Shown here: positions 26,196-33,741 of the stretch, piece after piece | Layout of the letters: each line of letters begins with the position of its first letter | Numbering within the stretch: the stretch's first letter is position 1 | Translations under genes and position numbers: made by a program | From: UBA2144 sp964506185 | GTDB taxonomy: Bacteria; Patescibacteriota; Gracilibacteria; Peribacterales; Peribacteraceae | Assembly: GCA_964506185.1 (NCBI GenBank) | Contig: CAZDKL010000006.1 | Coordinates: 1-57,194, forward strand | Direction: 5' to 3' | DNA: 57,194 nt | The notes under the pieces: generated by a model | Databases searched by the model: none | Seen by the model: only the letters and a program-made list of their open reading frames with translations | What the model was told of the DNA's origin: nothing

Positions 26196-26699
26196 ATGGC
26201 TCGTCCATCCCAGCACATATTCGCGCTTCTGGTCCTGAGTGCATCCATTGCAATATTCGGGATATCCGGCGTTAAGCGAGCTCAGGTAACACCAAAGCAG
26301 CGAACGGAAAATACCGTTGAAATTGGGATCGAGCACAACGAACCTCTGTCAGTATCAATTGAGGCAAGCGAGATGAAAGGCAGAGGACTTTTTGAAATTG
26401 AACAAAAGGGATCCGAAAAAATCCTGCTTTCTGTTCCGGGCGAATGGATAAGGAAAGAAGTCAGGAACGCTTCAATAAAAGATGTGATTTACGAGTCCGC
26501 ATCGCTCGGATTCAAGCGATGGCATATGCCCGCCGGTTCATCAATCCTCTTTGAGCTGCCCAAGTTTCCAACTTCGTTGATTGTTCATAATCCTTCGAAG
26601 GTAACAGTTAAGGTTGCTCTAACGAAAGTGGATATGGAATCAGGATCCACTGAAAATGAAGTAATGCTTGTACAGGAAGGACCGGTTAAACTTTGGTAA
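26196..26699 (+). CDS. Membrane-anchored hypothetical protein
   Basis: 167 residues. One N-terminal membrane helix (about 8-26), then an extracytoplasmic domain predicted as mostly beta strand. No lipobox; an uncleaved anchor is likely. First gene of a tight plus-strand run with the CofE-like, PurN and oxidoreductase genes (spacers of 2, 9 and 7 nt), though the functional link is not obvious. Confidence 0.6.
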   Translation: MARPSQHIFALLVLSASIAIFGISGVKRAQVTPKQRTENTVEIGIEHNEPLSVSIEASEMKGRGLFEIEQKGSEKILLSVPGEWIRKEVRNASIKDVIYESASLGFKRWHMPAGSSILFELPKFPTSLIVHNPSKVTVKVALTKVDMESGSTENEVMLVQEGPVKLW

Positions 26700-26701
26700 C
26701 T

Positions 26702-27466
26702 ATGAAAATTATTCCCATCCAAACATCATTGTTAGAGAAAGGGTCTGATCTCGTCTCAATCCTGACTGATAATGCCGATTTTGAGGAAGGCGATATACTC
26801 GCGGTTTCATCCAAAGCAGTTGCAACAGTAGAAGGCGCGGCTATTGATCTGAATAAGGTGCAAGTTTCCGAAGACGGCAAAAAATGGTCAGACAAATGCG
26901 GCAAGACTCCGGCGTTCAGACAGGCTGTGCTAAATGAGGTTGAGCGCCTGAATGGAAAGGTGCTCGGAGATTGCCCGCACGCAATGCTCACGCAACTTAA
27001 GCCTGACGGGTTTTCTGACGGGATTATTCTCGCGCCAAACGCCGGCTTGGATCAATCAAATGTAGATGAAGGATATACAATCGGTTGGCCTCATGACCCG
27101 GTAGAATCAGTGCGCAGACTGAGGGAGGAAATTCAGAATAAAACGGGAAAGAACGTTGCAGTTATTCTCACTGACTCTTGCTGCAGACCAAGAAGAATCG
27201 GCGTCTCTGCATTGGCTCTTGTTGTTAGCGGAATTGATCCCCTCTTCAGTCACATTGGAAAGAAAGATTTGTTTGGAAATGAGTTGAAAATGACGCAGGA
27301 GGCAAGAGCTGACCAGCTGGCTACGGCGGCTAACATGATAATGGGAAATGCTGATGAGTCCACGCCTGCTGCGATAATCAGGGGGAACGAGATTGAGCTA
27401 ACTGACTACGAGGGATGGGTTCCGGGGCTCAATCCGGAGGTTGATCTGTTTGCCGGGATAATGTAG
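26702..27466 (+). CDS. F420-0:gamma-glutamyl ligase (CofE)-like protein
   Basis: 254 residues of the CofE family, which in F420 producers adds glutamates to coenzyme F420-0. Family marks are GDILAVSSKAVATVEG near residue 33, the central VILTDSCCRPRRIGVSALAL, and the late GNEIELTDYEGW. I use the ATG at 26702 rather than a TTG three codons upstream. No other F420 genes are in the window, and CPR genomes often carry only this gene, so the substrate may differ (another gamma-glutamyl or amide ligation). Embedded in an operon with purN and an FAD oxidoreductase. Confidence 0.82.
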   Translation: MKIIPIQTSLLEKGSDLVSILTDNADFEEGDILAVSSKAVATVEGAAIDLNKVQVSEDGKKWSDKCGKTPAFRQAVLNEVERLNGKVLGDCPHAMLTQLKPDGFSDGIILAPNAGLDQSNVDEGYTIGWPHDPVESVRRLREEIQNKTGKNVAVILTDSCCRPRRIGVSALALVVSGIDPLFSHIGKKDLFGNELKMTQEARADQLATAANMIMGNADESTPAAIIRGNEIELTDYEGWVPGLNPEVDLFAGIM

Positions 27467-27469
27467 AAT
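27441..27469 (+). promoter_or_regulatory. Promoter TTGATC-N17-TAGAAT inside the end of the CofE-like gene
   Basis: -35 at 27441-27446 and -10 at 27464-27469, 6 nt before the purN ATG at 27476. It would let purN be expressed alone as a leaderless mRNA. Confidence 0.65.
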
Positions 27470-27475
27470 ACAGCC

Positions 27476-28075
27476 ATGAACTTCATAGTACTTTGCTCAT
27501 CCAGAGGCACCACATTCCAGGCAGTGATTGACCGTCTGGCTGACGGTTCGCTGACTGCCAACTGTTTGGGGCTGGTGGTTGACCGTGAAGATAGAGGCGC
27601 CGTGGAAAAAGCCAAGGAAGCTAATTTACCGATCAAAGTAGTCGGAAGAGTTAAAGGAGAGCCGCGGGAAGAATATGACTGGAGACTGAACGAAGCTATA
27701 AATGAAATGGGCAAAGTGGATGTTATTGCCGCGCTCGGATGGATGTTTATTTTAACTCCATGGTTTGTAAATAAATGGGAAGGAAGAATCGTAAATGTTC
27801 ATCCTGCACTTTTACCCAAGCACCCCGGAGCTCACGGCATTGAAGATGCTTTGGGTGCCGGTGATAAAGAGACCGGAATGACCATCCACATCATTGATGA
27901 AGGTGTTGATACAGGGCCAATCTTAGTTCAAAAAAATTGTTCGATAAATCCCGACGACACTGTGGATTCCCTTAAGCCCCGCATCCAAGATCTGGAAAAA
28001 GAGTGGTATCCCAAAGTACTTCAAATGATTGAAACCGATGAAATTCAATTACCCATACCTGCTAAAATAAAATAA
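27476..28075 (+). CDS. purN: Phosphoribosylglycinamide formyltransferase
   Basis: Transfers a formyl group from 10-formyl-THF to GAR in purine synthesis. The catalytic Asn-His-Asp set is visible: NVHPALLPKHPGAHG and DEGVDTGPIL. 199 residues, family length. Other purine-pathway genes are not in the window, so this may serve salvage or one-carbon balance; it could also act on a related formyl acceptor. Confidence 0.9.
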   Translation: MNFIVLCSSRGTTFQAVIDRLADGSLTANCLGLVVDREDRGAVEKAKEANLPIKVVGRVKGEPREEYDWRLNEAINEMGKVDVIAALGWMFILTPWFVNKWEGRIVNVHPALLPKHPGAHGIEDALGAGDKETGMTIHIIDEGVDTGPILVQKNCSINPDDTVDSLKPRIQDLEKEWYPKVLQMIETDEIQLPIPAKIK

Positions 28076-28082
28076 ATACCAC

Positions 28083-28796
28083 ATGCCTACTCCAACCTAT
28101 ACAGTCACCTGCACGCAAAACTTGATGCTAAAAAAGGATATTCATGAGCTTAAGTTTACAAAACCCAAAGGATTCGATTTCAATCCGGGACAGTTCATAC
28201 TCTTTCAAGTTCCTGATATTGATAATCCTGATGATTTCCAACCGCGCGCATATTCAATCGCTTCAACTCCGGACGAAGATGAACTTATGTTCATTGTGCG
28301 GATTGTGCGGGGAGGCAGAGCCGGCAAATGGTTTTACTCGATGCTGACTGAGGGGACGGACACCGAGATGCAGGGACCCATGGGCAACTTCATTTTGAAC
28401 GCTGATAATCCCAAGGACTATTTGTTTGTTGGAACAGGCGTGGGCCTAGCACCATTCATCTCGCAAGTCAGACATATTCTGACTCAAGGTGAATCGAGAA
28501 ACATAGACCTTGTATGGTGCACTTACAACGAGAACAGCAGTTTTTGGACCGAGGAGCTCAGGGCTTTTGAAGAAAAATATTCTAACTTTACCTTCCATCT
28601 TTCATATACGGATCCTCAGCCTGAATGGGATGGTCTGACGGGACGAGTCCAACAGGTTATTCCAACGGTTCCCGACTTTAAGGAGAAGCAATTCTACATA
28701 TGCGGGAACCCTGCAATGACAACTGATGTCAAAAAGATGTGCCTTGAAGAATGGGGCTTGGATAAAAAAGATGTGCATATCGAGGGATATATCTAG
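28083..28796 (+). CDS. FAD/NAD(P)-binding oxidoreductase (ferredoxin reductase type)
   Basis: 237 residues with the FNR two-domain fold. The FAD motif RAYSIAST is at about 57-64, GTGVGLAPF at about 118 is the NAD(P) phosphate loop, and YICGNPAMT near 200 is the C-terminal signature. There is no 2Fe-2S domain, so it probably passes electrons to a separate ferredoxin or flavodoxin partner. The gene overlaps carA convergently: the stop codons of both genes share the palindrome CTAG. Confidence 0.87.
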   Translation: MPTPTYTVTCTQNLMLKKDIHELKFTKPKGFDFNPGQFILFQVPDIDNPDDFQPRAYSIASTPDEDELMFIVRIVRGGRAGKWFYSMLTEGTDTEMQGPMGNFILNADNPKDYLFVGTGVGLAPFISQVRHILTQGESRNIDLVWCTYNENSSFWTEELRAFEEKYSNFTFHLSYTDPQPEWDGLTGRVQQVIPTVPDFKEKQFYICGNPAMTTDVKKMCLEEWGLDKKDVHIEGYI

Positions 28797-29905
28797 AGCG
28801 ATCCCACAAATTCATCAAACAGATAATTAGCGTCCTCCGGCCCCGGTGTTGCTTCCGGATGGAATTGTACGGCGAGGAATTTTTCTGATTCATGCTTTAT
28901 GCCCTCAATCGTTCCGTCGTTAGCGTTGGTAAACCAAACCCTCCAATCCTTAGGAAGGCTCTTCTCATCAACTGCAAAGCCATGGTTTTGTGAAGTTATA
29001 ATGCACTTGTCAGTTTTGTTTCCGGACTCGTCATGCTCTATGCACGGTTGATTGACTCCTCTGTGACCGTACTTAAGTTTGTAAGTATCTCCGCCAACTG
29101 CGAGAGCAAGTATCTGCGTTCCCAAACAAATTCCAAATGTCGGAGTCCCCTTCTCTATCGCTTTGCTGACCTGTTCGATTGTCTCTTTGCACATCTTGGG
29201 GTCTCCGGGACCGTTCGATATGAACACTGCATCATAATCTAAATCCGATCCGTCCAGATCAAAATCCCAAGGTAAACGATGAACCTTAACTCCCCTCTTT
29301 AGAAAAGATCTGATTATGTTATTTTTTATTCCACAGTCATAAACTGCAATCACCTTTGTGTCATCCCGAGCTCCGTCGAGGGATGAAGGTTCATAGGTCT
29401 TTACTTCTTTGCAACTAACCTCAGCAACAAGATTGCTCAGGTTCGGATCTTCAATCTCTCCCACACCCCCACCCTCGCCCTCACCCTGACTAATCTTCCC
29501 AAGCATCACTCCATGTTCTCTGAGCTTCTTAGTCAGCGCCCTTGTGTCCACACCCGTAATCCCCGGTATGTTGTGGTGTTCCAGCCAGTTGTGAATGGAA
29601 CTGACTGCATTGAAATGAGAAAAGTCCGGACTCTGCTGAGTAACAATTACTCCTCTGACTTGTATCTCCTCGCTCTCGAAATTCTTGCTAAATCCATACT
29701 CATTCATCTCTGCACTTGGCACTCCATAATTGCCTATTAAAGGATACGTGAAAACCAGTATCTGTCCCCTGTAGCTGGGGTCTGTGAGGCTCTCCACATA
29801 GCCCGCCATTCCCGTATTAAAGACTACCTCCCCATCAATATCGCATGCAGAACCAAACGACTGGCCTTCGTACGAAGTACCGTCGGATAGGGTTAACTTG
29901 GTCAT
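28793..29905 (-). CDS. carA: Carbamoyl-phosphate synthase small subunit
   Basis: Glutaminase subunit that supplies ammonia for carbamoyl phosphate (pyrimidine and arginine synthesis). The N-terminal domain has FNTGMAGYVESLTDPSYRGQ; the class I amidotransferase triad shows as FGICLGTQ (Cys) and QFHPEATPGPED (His, Glu). 370 residues. Residues about 173-182 (PSSLDGARDD) are an insertion encoded by a palindromic repeat in the linker before the amidotransferase domain. carB is not in the window. A TAGACT box lies 10 nt before the ATG. Confidence 0.95.
   Translation of the reverse strand: MTKLTLSDGTSYEGQSFGSACDIDGEVVFNTGMAGYVESLTDPSYRGQILVFTYPLIGNYGVPSAEMNEYGFSKNFESEEIQVRGVIVTQQSPDFSHFNAVSSIHNWLEHHNIPGITGVDTRALTKKLREHGVMLGKISQGEGEGGGVGEIEDPNLSNLVAEVSCKEVKTYEPSSLDGARDDTKVIAVYDCGIKNNIIRSFLKRGVKVHRLPWDFDLDGSDLDYDAVFISNGPGDPKMCKETIEQVSKAIEKGTPTFGICLGTQILALAVGGDTYKLKYGHRGVNQPCIEHDESGNKTDKCIITSQNHGFAVDEKSLPKDWRVWFTNANDGTIEGIKHESEKFLAVQFHPEATPGPEDANYLFDEFVGSL
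29359..29389. repeat. Palindromic repeat inserted in frame in carA
   Basis: TCATCCC (29361-29367) and GGGATGA (29380-29386) form a perfect 7-bp stem around GAGCTCCGTCGA. Same family as the ribD and rpsL-upstream copies. It adds about 10 residues to CarA. Confidence 0.75.
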
Positions 29906-30111
29906 AATCGGACGGAGTCTACAGAAAGAACCTCCGGAAAGCTAAGGTAAATGCTTTGACAGGCTTCTGTACTGCCACGCCAATACTAAAGATTTGGCTT
30001 ATTCAAGCCATTTTCTAACCCTAATCCTCATCTAAGCCTATTTTAAGCCAAAATCCACAAAATACTGGCAGATAGAGCCCGAGAGGCGTAAAATTGATGT
30101 CCTTTTAGGTA

Positions 30112-30139
30112 TTGACATTTTCTCAATATATTATATCCT
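30112..30139 (+). promoter_or_regulatory. Promoter TTGACA-N16-TATCCT
   Basis: -35 at 30112-30117 and -10 at 30134-30139. It drives the candidate structured RNA below, and perhaps reads on into the gene at 30332. Confidence 0.6.
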
Positions 30140-30146
30140 AATAGGT

Positions 30147-30271
30147 GCTGAGTTGATCTTTGAAATCACTGATTTTCTCTCCCCACAATACTAACTTCCC
30201 CGTATCAGACTCCTCTGGCTTCGGCCGGGCGGATATGATCTTGAAGTTAGTAAGTGGGGAAGTTTTGTTTT
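30147..30271 (+). ncRNA. Candidate structured RNA with terminator
   Basis: CCCCAC (30181-30186) and ACTAACTTC (30190-30198) pair with GAAGTTAGT (30243-30251) and GTGGGG (30254-30259). An inner arm holds ATCA/TGAT and a GGC-TTCG-GCC tetraloop. The rod ends in AAGTTTTGTTTT, so the 3' end would be an intrinsic terminator. The promoter is at 30112. I do not recognise the family: no SRP, tmRNA or RNase P consensus. It could instead be the leader of the 30332 gene. Confidence 0.5.
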
Positions 30272-30331
30272 GAACCATTACGTACGTTGAACTTGGTGGG
30301 CTAATAGCCCGCCGCATCTAGGAGACTTGCT

Positions 30332-30961
30332 ATGAACCGTAACGACATGGTGGCCGCGATCCGGACGATGGAAGCTGATCTCAGTATTACACCTCCGGAT
30401 CCCATTACGGCTACGGACAGCCGTGCTGCGATTATCGCAGTTGTTAACAGGCTGGTCGGCACCTATGCTACGTTGACACCACCCAGACCAGCACCCTACC
30501 GGGTGATTGCTGGTGGTTCACCCGACGTAGCTCCGGTCACGCCGCCTACCCCGACGCCGACGCCTACCCCGACGCCGACGCCTACCCCGACGCCGACGCC
30601 TACCCCGACGCCGACGCCTACTCCGACGCCGACGCCTACTCCGACGCCGACGCCTGCACCTGCTCCTGTCCCGGCCCCGGCTCCCGCCACGGCCAACAGT
30701 AGCAATACCCCTCTGTGGGTACTGTGCATCGTGATCGGCGCGATCTTGGCATTCGGAATCTTGTTGGGAAGCCTGGCTGTCGGTGGTGCGTTCCTGAGTG
30801 ACGGCGGAGCCGTCTCCGGTGGTGGAACCACCGAGGTGGTGGTGGTGCCCAGCACCACTCCATCAGAATACCATTACCACGAATCCGGCCCCTCCAAGGA
30901 ATTGTGGGCCTGGGCGCAAGCCCACGACGGTAATGCCAGGCACTGGCTCTCAGGCGACTGA
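30332..30961 (+). CDS. Membrane protein with Thr-Pro repeat linker
   Basis: 209 residues. A short helical N-terminal domain (1-60) is followed by a linker of about 25 Thr-Pro dipeptides and Ala-Pro pairs (70-118), one membrane helix (about 127-150) and a short C-terminal tail (EYHYHESGPSKELWAWAQAHDG). The DNA is far more GC-rich than the neighbours, and AGGAG 7 nt before the ATG is a classic SD, both unusual here; horizontal transfer is likely. An upstream GGTGGGC/GCCCGCC hairpin (30294-30312) precedes the SD. Function unknown. Confidence 0.68.
   Translation: MNRNDMVAAIRTMEADLSITPPDPITATDSRAAIIAVVNRLVGTYATLTPPRPAPYRVIAGGSPDVAPVTPPTPTPTPTPTPTPTPTPTPTPTPTPTPTPTPTPTPTPAPAPVPAPAPATANSSNTPLWVLCIVIGAILAFGILLGSLAVGGAFLSDGGAVSGGGTTEVVVVPSTTPSEYHYHESGPSKELWAWAQAHDGNARHWLSGD
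30544..30656 (+). repeat. Short tandem repeat (CCGACGCCTAC unit)
   Basis: About nine tandem 12-nt units of the type CCGACGCCTACC encode the Thr-Pro linker. Slippage in steps of 12 nt would change linker length without a frameshift. Confidence 0.85.
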
Positions 30962-31011
30962 GAGTAGTGCGCGGAAAGGATGCCGCACGATGGAAAAAAC
31001 ACGCTTCTCTG

Positions 31012-31042
31012 AGGACCTAGCCGCTCTGGCCGGGTCCTTTTC
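31012..31042 (+). terminator. Intrinsic terminator after the 30.3-kb gene
   Basis: AGGACC (31012-31017) and GGTCCT (31033-31038) form a 6-bp stem followed by a T-rich tract, 50 nt past the stop. Confidence 0.75.
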
Positions 31043-31057
31043 TTATATACAAAAAAT

Positions 31058-31098
31058 GCTGACAACTGACTACTGACTCCTGACCACTGACTACTATT
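31058..31098. repeat. Word repeat (word CTGACTA) at the 31.1-kb gene 3' end
   Basis: Five spaced CTGAC words lead directly into the complement of the stop codon of the minus-strand gene (31097-31099). Unlike other clusters, these words are mostly direct, with a short inverted part. Confidence 0.7.
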
Positions 31099-33376
31099 AA
31101 CTAATTTCCCTCCCTCGCTTATGCGGCTTTCCTTTGCCTACATTAACACTTAAAGGTGTTCCCATAAGTCCATGATCATCAATAGGTACTATCGAGAAAT
31201 TGCCGTCTATAGCTCCATTTTCAAATGAAACTTCATACTTCATTGCATCAATCCTTCTTACCCATACGCCATGAGGGAATCTGTAAGGACGACTGTTATT
31301 CTTATTCAGCTTCCCGATTATATCCACATGGATTCTATATGGCTCATTCTGGGACTGACCTAGGTCTCTGTCTCCAACAACAATCATAAGTTCCCTGGGT
31401 TTTACGTGTGCAAGGTTTATTCCCGGCTTTCCAAATAGCTTTTTTAAATCAACTGTTTGTTTTTTAATAATTTTGCTTTCGTTGTATTCGTGTGCAGAAT
31501 AATGGTCAACCTTGGTATAACCAGGATATTTGTCATGTTTCCGTACCACAAACTGCTGATTGTATCCACCCGGAGCTTGAACCGTATATTTACCCTCTCT
31601 TAGGAAGAAGACATTGACTCCCTTAATAGCTCTCCTGGCTCCACCATTTATGAACTTACTATTGTAGTAAACGCGATCAAAAACGATTCCATAATCCGCC
31701 ATGCGCTCTTCTGCTCCGGGATCGCTTCCGTAAGCAGTTCGACCGCCAATTTCGTAGTAAGGCTTGTAAGAAAACCTCGTCATCTTTCCGCTTTGCTCCT
31801 CGCAAGTAACGGCTATTGTATGACCTGGTGTGAACCCTAGACCAACTGTCGATTCAGGTATATGTATTTGATGATAAATACCCGGCCTCTCGCTTTGCCC
31901 AATCTCCCTCACCGCAGACATATGCTCTTGGTGTTGCCTCTGGTTCATTAGCTGTTTCTGCAGTTCGCCTTCCATAGCCTTCAGCCTCATCAAGTCTCCC
32001 GGGATTCTATCTTTATTTGTCCTCCAATGACGCGAAAACATATTCAGGTTCCCCATGAAACCGCTGTAAGCAGGTACACCTCTGAACTGATCGTAATAAC
32101 CTGAACTCAATTTCCTCTGAAGTTCTTCACTGCGAATTTCTCCGGATACTGCGCGCGCTCTCTCTGAGCTTGCCTTGTACCTATCCAACCAACTGCCTCC
32201 CTTATATTTCTTTGGTCCGCCGGTTCTATCTATGTATGTGGACATTGGTTTTATGGGCCCGCCGTACTTCCAGTCCGCTCTTGAGCTTGTTAAATAATCA
32301 ACTGCTCTTTTGCGTTCATATGCCCTTCGCCTCTCCGTGCGCGCCGCATACAAGCCTGTTGCATTTCCCCCGTATGCCGCGACCTCTGCCGGATCCAGTC
32401 CCCTGCTTCCATCCCATGCAGAAGCCTCTCTACTTCTGGAACTAAAACCTCTTGTTATGATAGAACGATGACTTCTTGCGTTTGATGAGACAGCACTGCG
32501 CGCTCTTTGTTCGAGAAGCATCGCTCTTACTTCTTGTGCAGTTCTACCCTTCGCATCGCAAACCGGACCCTTGCGCGGAGCGCTGGATCCAACCTTTCCC
32601 TGGCGTTTTCTTATTTCATAATCATGTCTTTTTTTGTTAATTTCACCGTACATCACTCCTGTTTGCTCATGGAACTGCCTGACAAGATATACCCTCTGCC
32701 TTCTTAGGCATTCTTTTTTCCGGTTGTTTGCGCACATTCGTCTGCGTGCCAACATGGATCTTCCATGCAGGCTTTGCCCGGTCCTCAAAACTCTTCTTAA
32801 CTCAATATCAATATTTCTAATCTGTTTTACCAATGGATGATTTTTGTACTTCTCATAATTCGTAGGACCCGGCTTTTTTTTGGGTGCTTTACGTTCTTTT
32901 GGCTTATCCCACTTCCATTCGCCTCCCCAATAACTTTTTGAGCTTGGTGTATGCGGTTTTTGCTGTTGTCCCCTCTGCCTTACAAGCTCCATTCGCACAA
33001 GAGCATCAACGCTGGTGAGGCCGGTTGCAACTGCAAGTTCTTTCACATGCCTGGGCTCGGTTGGAAGATGCCTTCGGATTGCCTCAACGGCAGACGCTTC
33101 TGTCAGTTTTCCTCCGCCCACAGCCTCTGCAATTATCGCATTTGCAAACTCCTCCACTTCTTCTCTTCTTACTTCGTTATCAGCTTTTATCTTTTCCCAG
33201 GCATTCCTTACCGATCTCCCATCGGTATCTTTGAGAATTTCCCTGATGTATTTTTCTGTCTTCTCTTTCTCCGTGAATTTTAAATCCTCCCACTCAGGTT
33301 TTTCCGGACTGCCTCCAGGACTCATTTTGTAGATCAGTCTTCTTTCTGCCGAGTATCTGAATTTATTATTTTGCAT
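31097..33376 (-). CDS. Large basic protein with N-terminal ERRL motif
   Basis: 759 residues, strongly basic, no membrane segment. Begins MQNNKFRYSAERRLIYKM, a variant of the ERRLC start found in three other genes here. Residues about 20-130 are helical and charged; 150-450 are Arg/Lys/Gly-rich and partly disordered with several RRR runs; 480-750 look like beta-rich domains (for example YGIVFDRVYYNSKFINGG and FPHGVWVRRIDAMKYEVSFENG). No family recognised. Last gene of the 37-31 kb operon; its start overlaps the previous gene by 11 nt, implying translational coupling. Ends in a word repeat. Confidence 0.68.
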   Translation of the reverse strand: MQNNKFRYSAERRLIYKMSPGGSPEKPEWEDLKFTEKEKTEKYIREILKDTDGRSVRNAWEKIKADNEVRREEVEEFANAIIAEAVGGGKLTEASAVEAIRRHLPTEPRHVKELAVATGLTSVDALVRMELVRQRGQQQKPHTPSSKSYWGGEWKWDKPKERKAPKKKPGPTNYEKYKNHPLVKQIRNIDIELRRVLRTGQSLHGRSMLARRRMCANNRKKECLRRQRVYLVRQFHEQTGVMYGEINKKRHDYEIRKRQGKVGSSAPRKGPVCDAKGRTAQEVRAMLLEQRARSAVSSNARSHRSIITRGFSSRSREASAWDGSRGLDPAEVAAYGGNATGLYAARTERRRAYERKRAVDYLTSSRADWKYGGPIKPMSTYIDRTGGPKKYKGGSWLDRYKASSERARAVSGEIRSEELQRKLSSGYYDQFRGVPAYSGFMGNLNMFSRHWRTNKDRIPGDLMRLKAMEGELQKQLMNQRQHQEHMSAVREIGQSERPGIYHQIHIPESTVGLGFTPGHTIAVTCEEQSGKMTRFSYKPYYEIGGRTAYGSDPGAEERMADYGIVFDRVYYNSKFINGGARRAIKGVNVFFLREGKYTVQAPGGYNQQFVVRKHDKYPGYTKVDHYSAHEYNESKIIKKQTVDLKKLFGKPGINLAHVKPRELMIVVGDRDLGQSQNEPYRIHVDIIGKLNKNNSRPYRFPHGVWVRRIDAMKYEVSFENGAIDGNFSIVPIDDHGLMGTPLSVNVGKGKPHKRGREIS

Positions 33377-33674
33377 CGTCGTCCAATGGCATATTATTTT
33401 TCAAAACCTCCAGATCAATGTCCGATTTTCCTTTGGCGAGTTCTTTATGCCAAATGTCCATAAGCTGTTCGTATCTTTCGGTAAATACTTCGAAAGCCAT
33501 TCGGTATCTCTCGAGTCTTATTTCCTTCTGATCTTCCGTTTCTCCCTCATAAGCTGTATCCAAATACGGCATATTCGCCGTTACAAGCTCAGGCTCAATA
33601 TCAGCCATCAGCAAATCGTAGATGTATTTGAAATCTACTTCGATGGTTGGCGGAGATGTATTGTCTGTTTGCAT
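33366..33674 (-). CDS. Small acidic protein in the ERRL operon
   Basis: 102 residues, acidic (many Asp/Glu), helical in the second half, no cysteine and no membrane segment. No family recognised. It has the same length and relative position as the 19165 gene in the other ERRLC operon, although I see no clear sequence similarity. Own promoter TTGTTA-N17-TATAAT 11 nt before the ATG. Confidence 0.62.
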   Translation of the reverse strand: MQTDNTSPPTIEVDFKYIYDLLMADIEPELVTANMPYLDTAYEGETEDQKEIRLERYRMAFEVFTERYEQLMDIWHKELAKGKSDIDLEVLKNNMPLDDDAK

Positions 33675-33685
33675 TTATTACTACT

Positions 33686-33714
33686 ATTATACTATATTTA
33701 GACAAGTTTAACAA
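33686..33714 (-). promoter_or_regulatory. Promoter TTGTTA-N17-TATAAT within the ERRL operon
   Basis: -35 at 33714-33709 and -10 at 33691-33686 on the minus strand; the ATG of the 102-residue gene follows after 11 nt. It gives the last two genes separate expression. Confidence 0.6.
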
Positions 33715-33741
33715 GGTACCAAATCTGAGTACTATTCGCTT

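Noticed and set aside
30496..30858. Antisense Gly-Val repeat frame over the Thr-Pro linker
   Set aside because: Mirror of the tandem CCGACGCCTACC units; the plus-strand frame has an SD, a membrane helix and a terminator.
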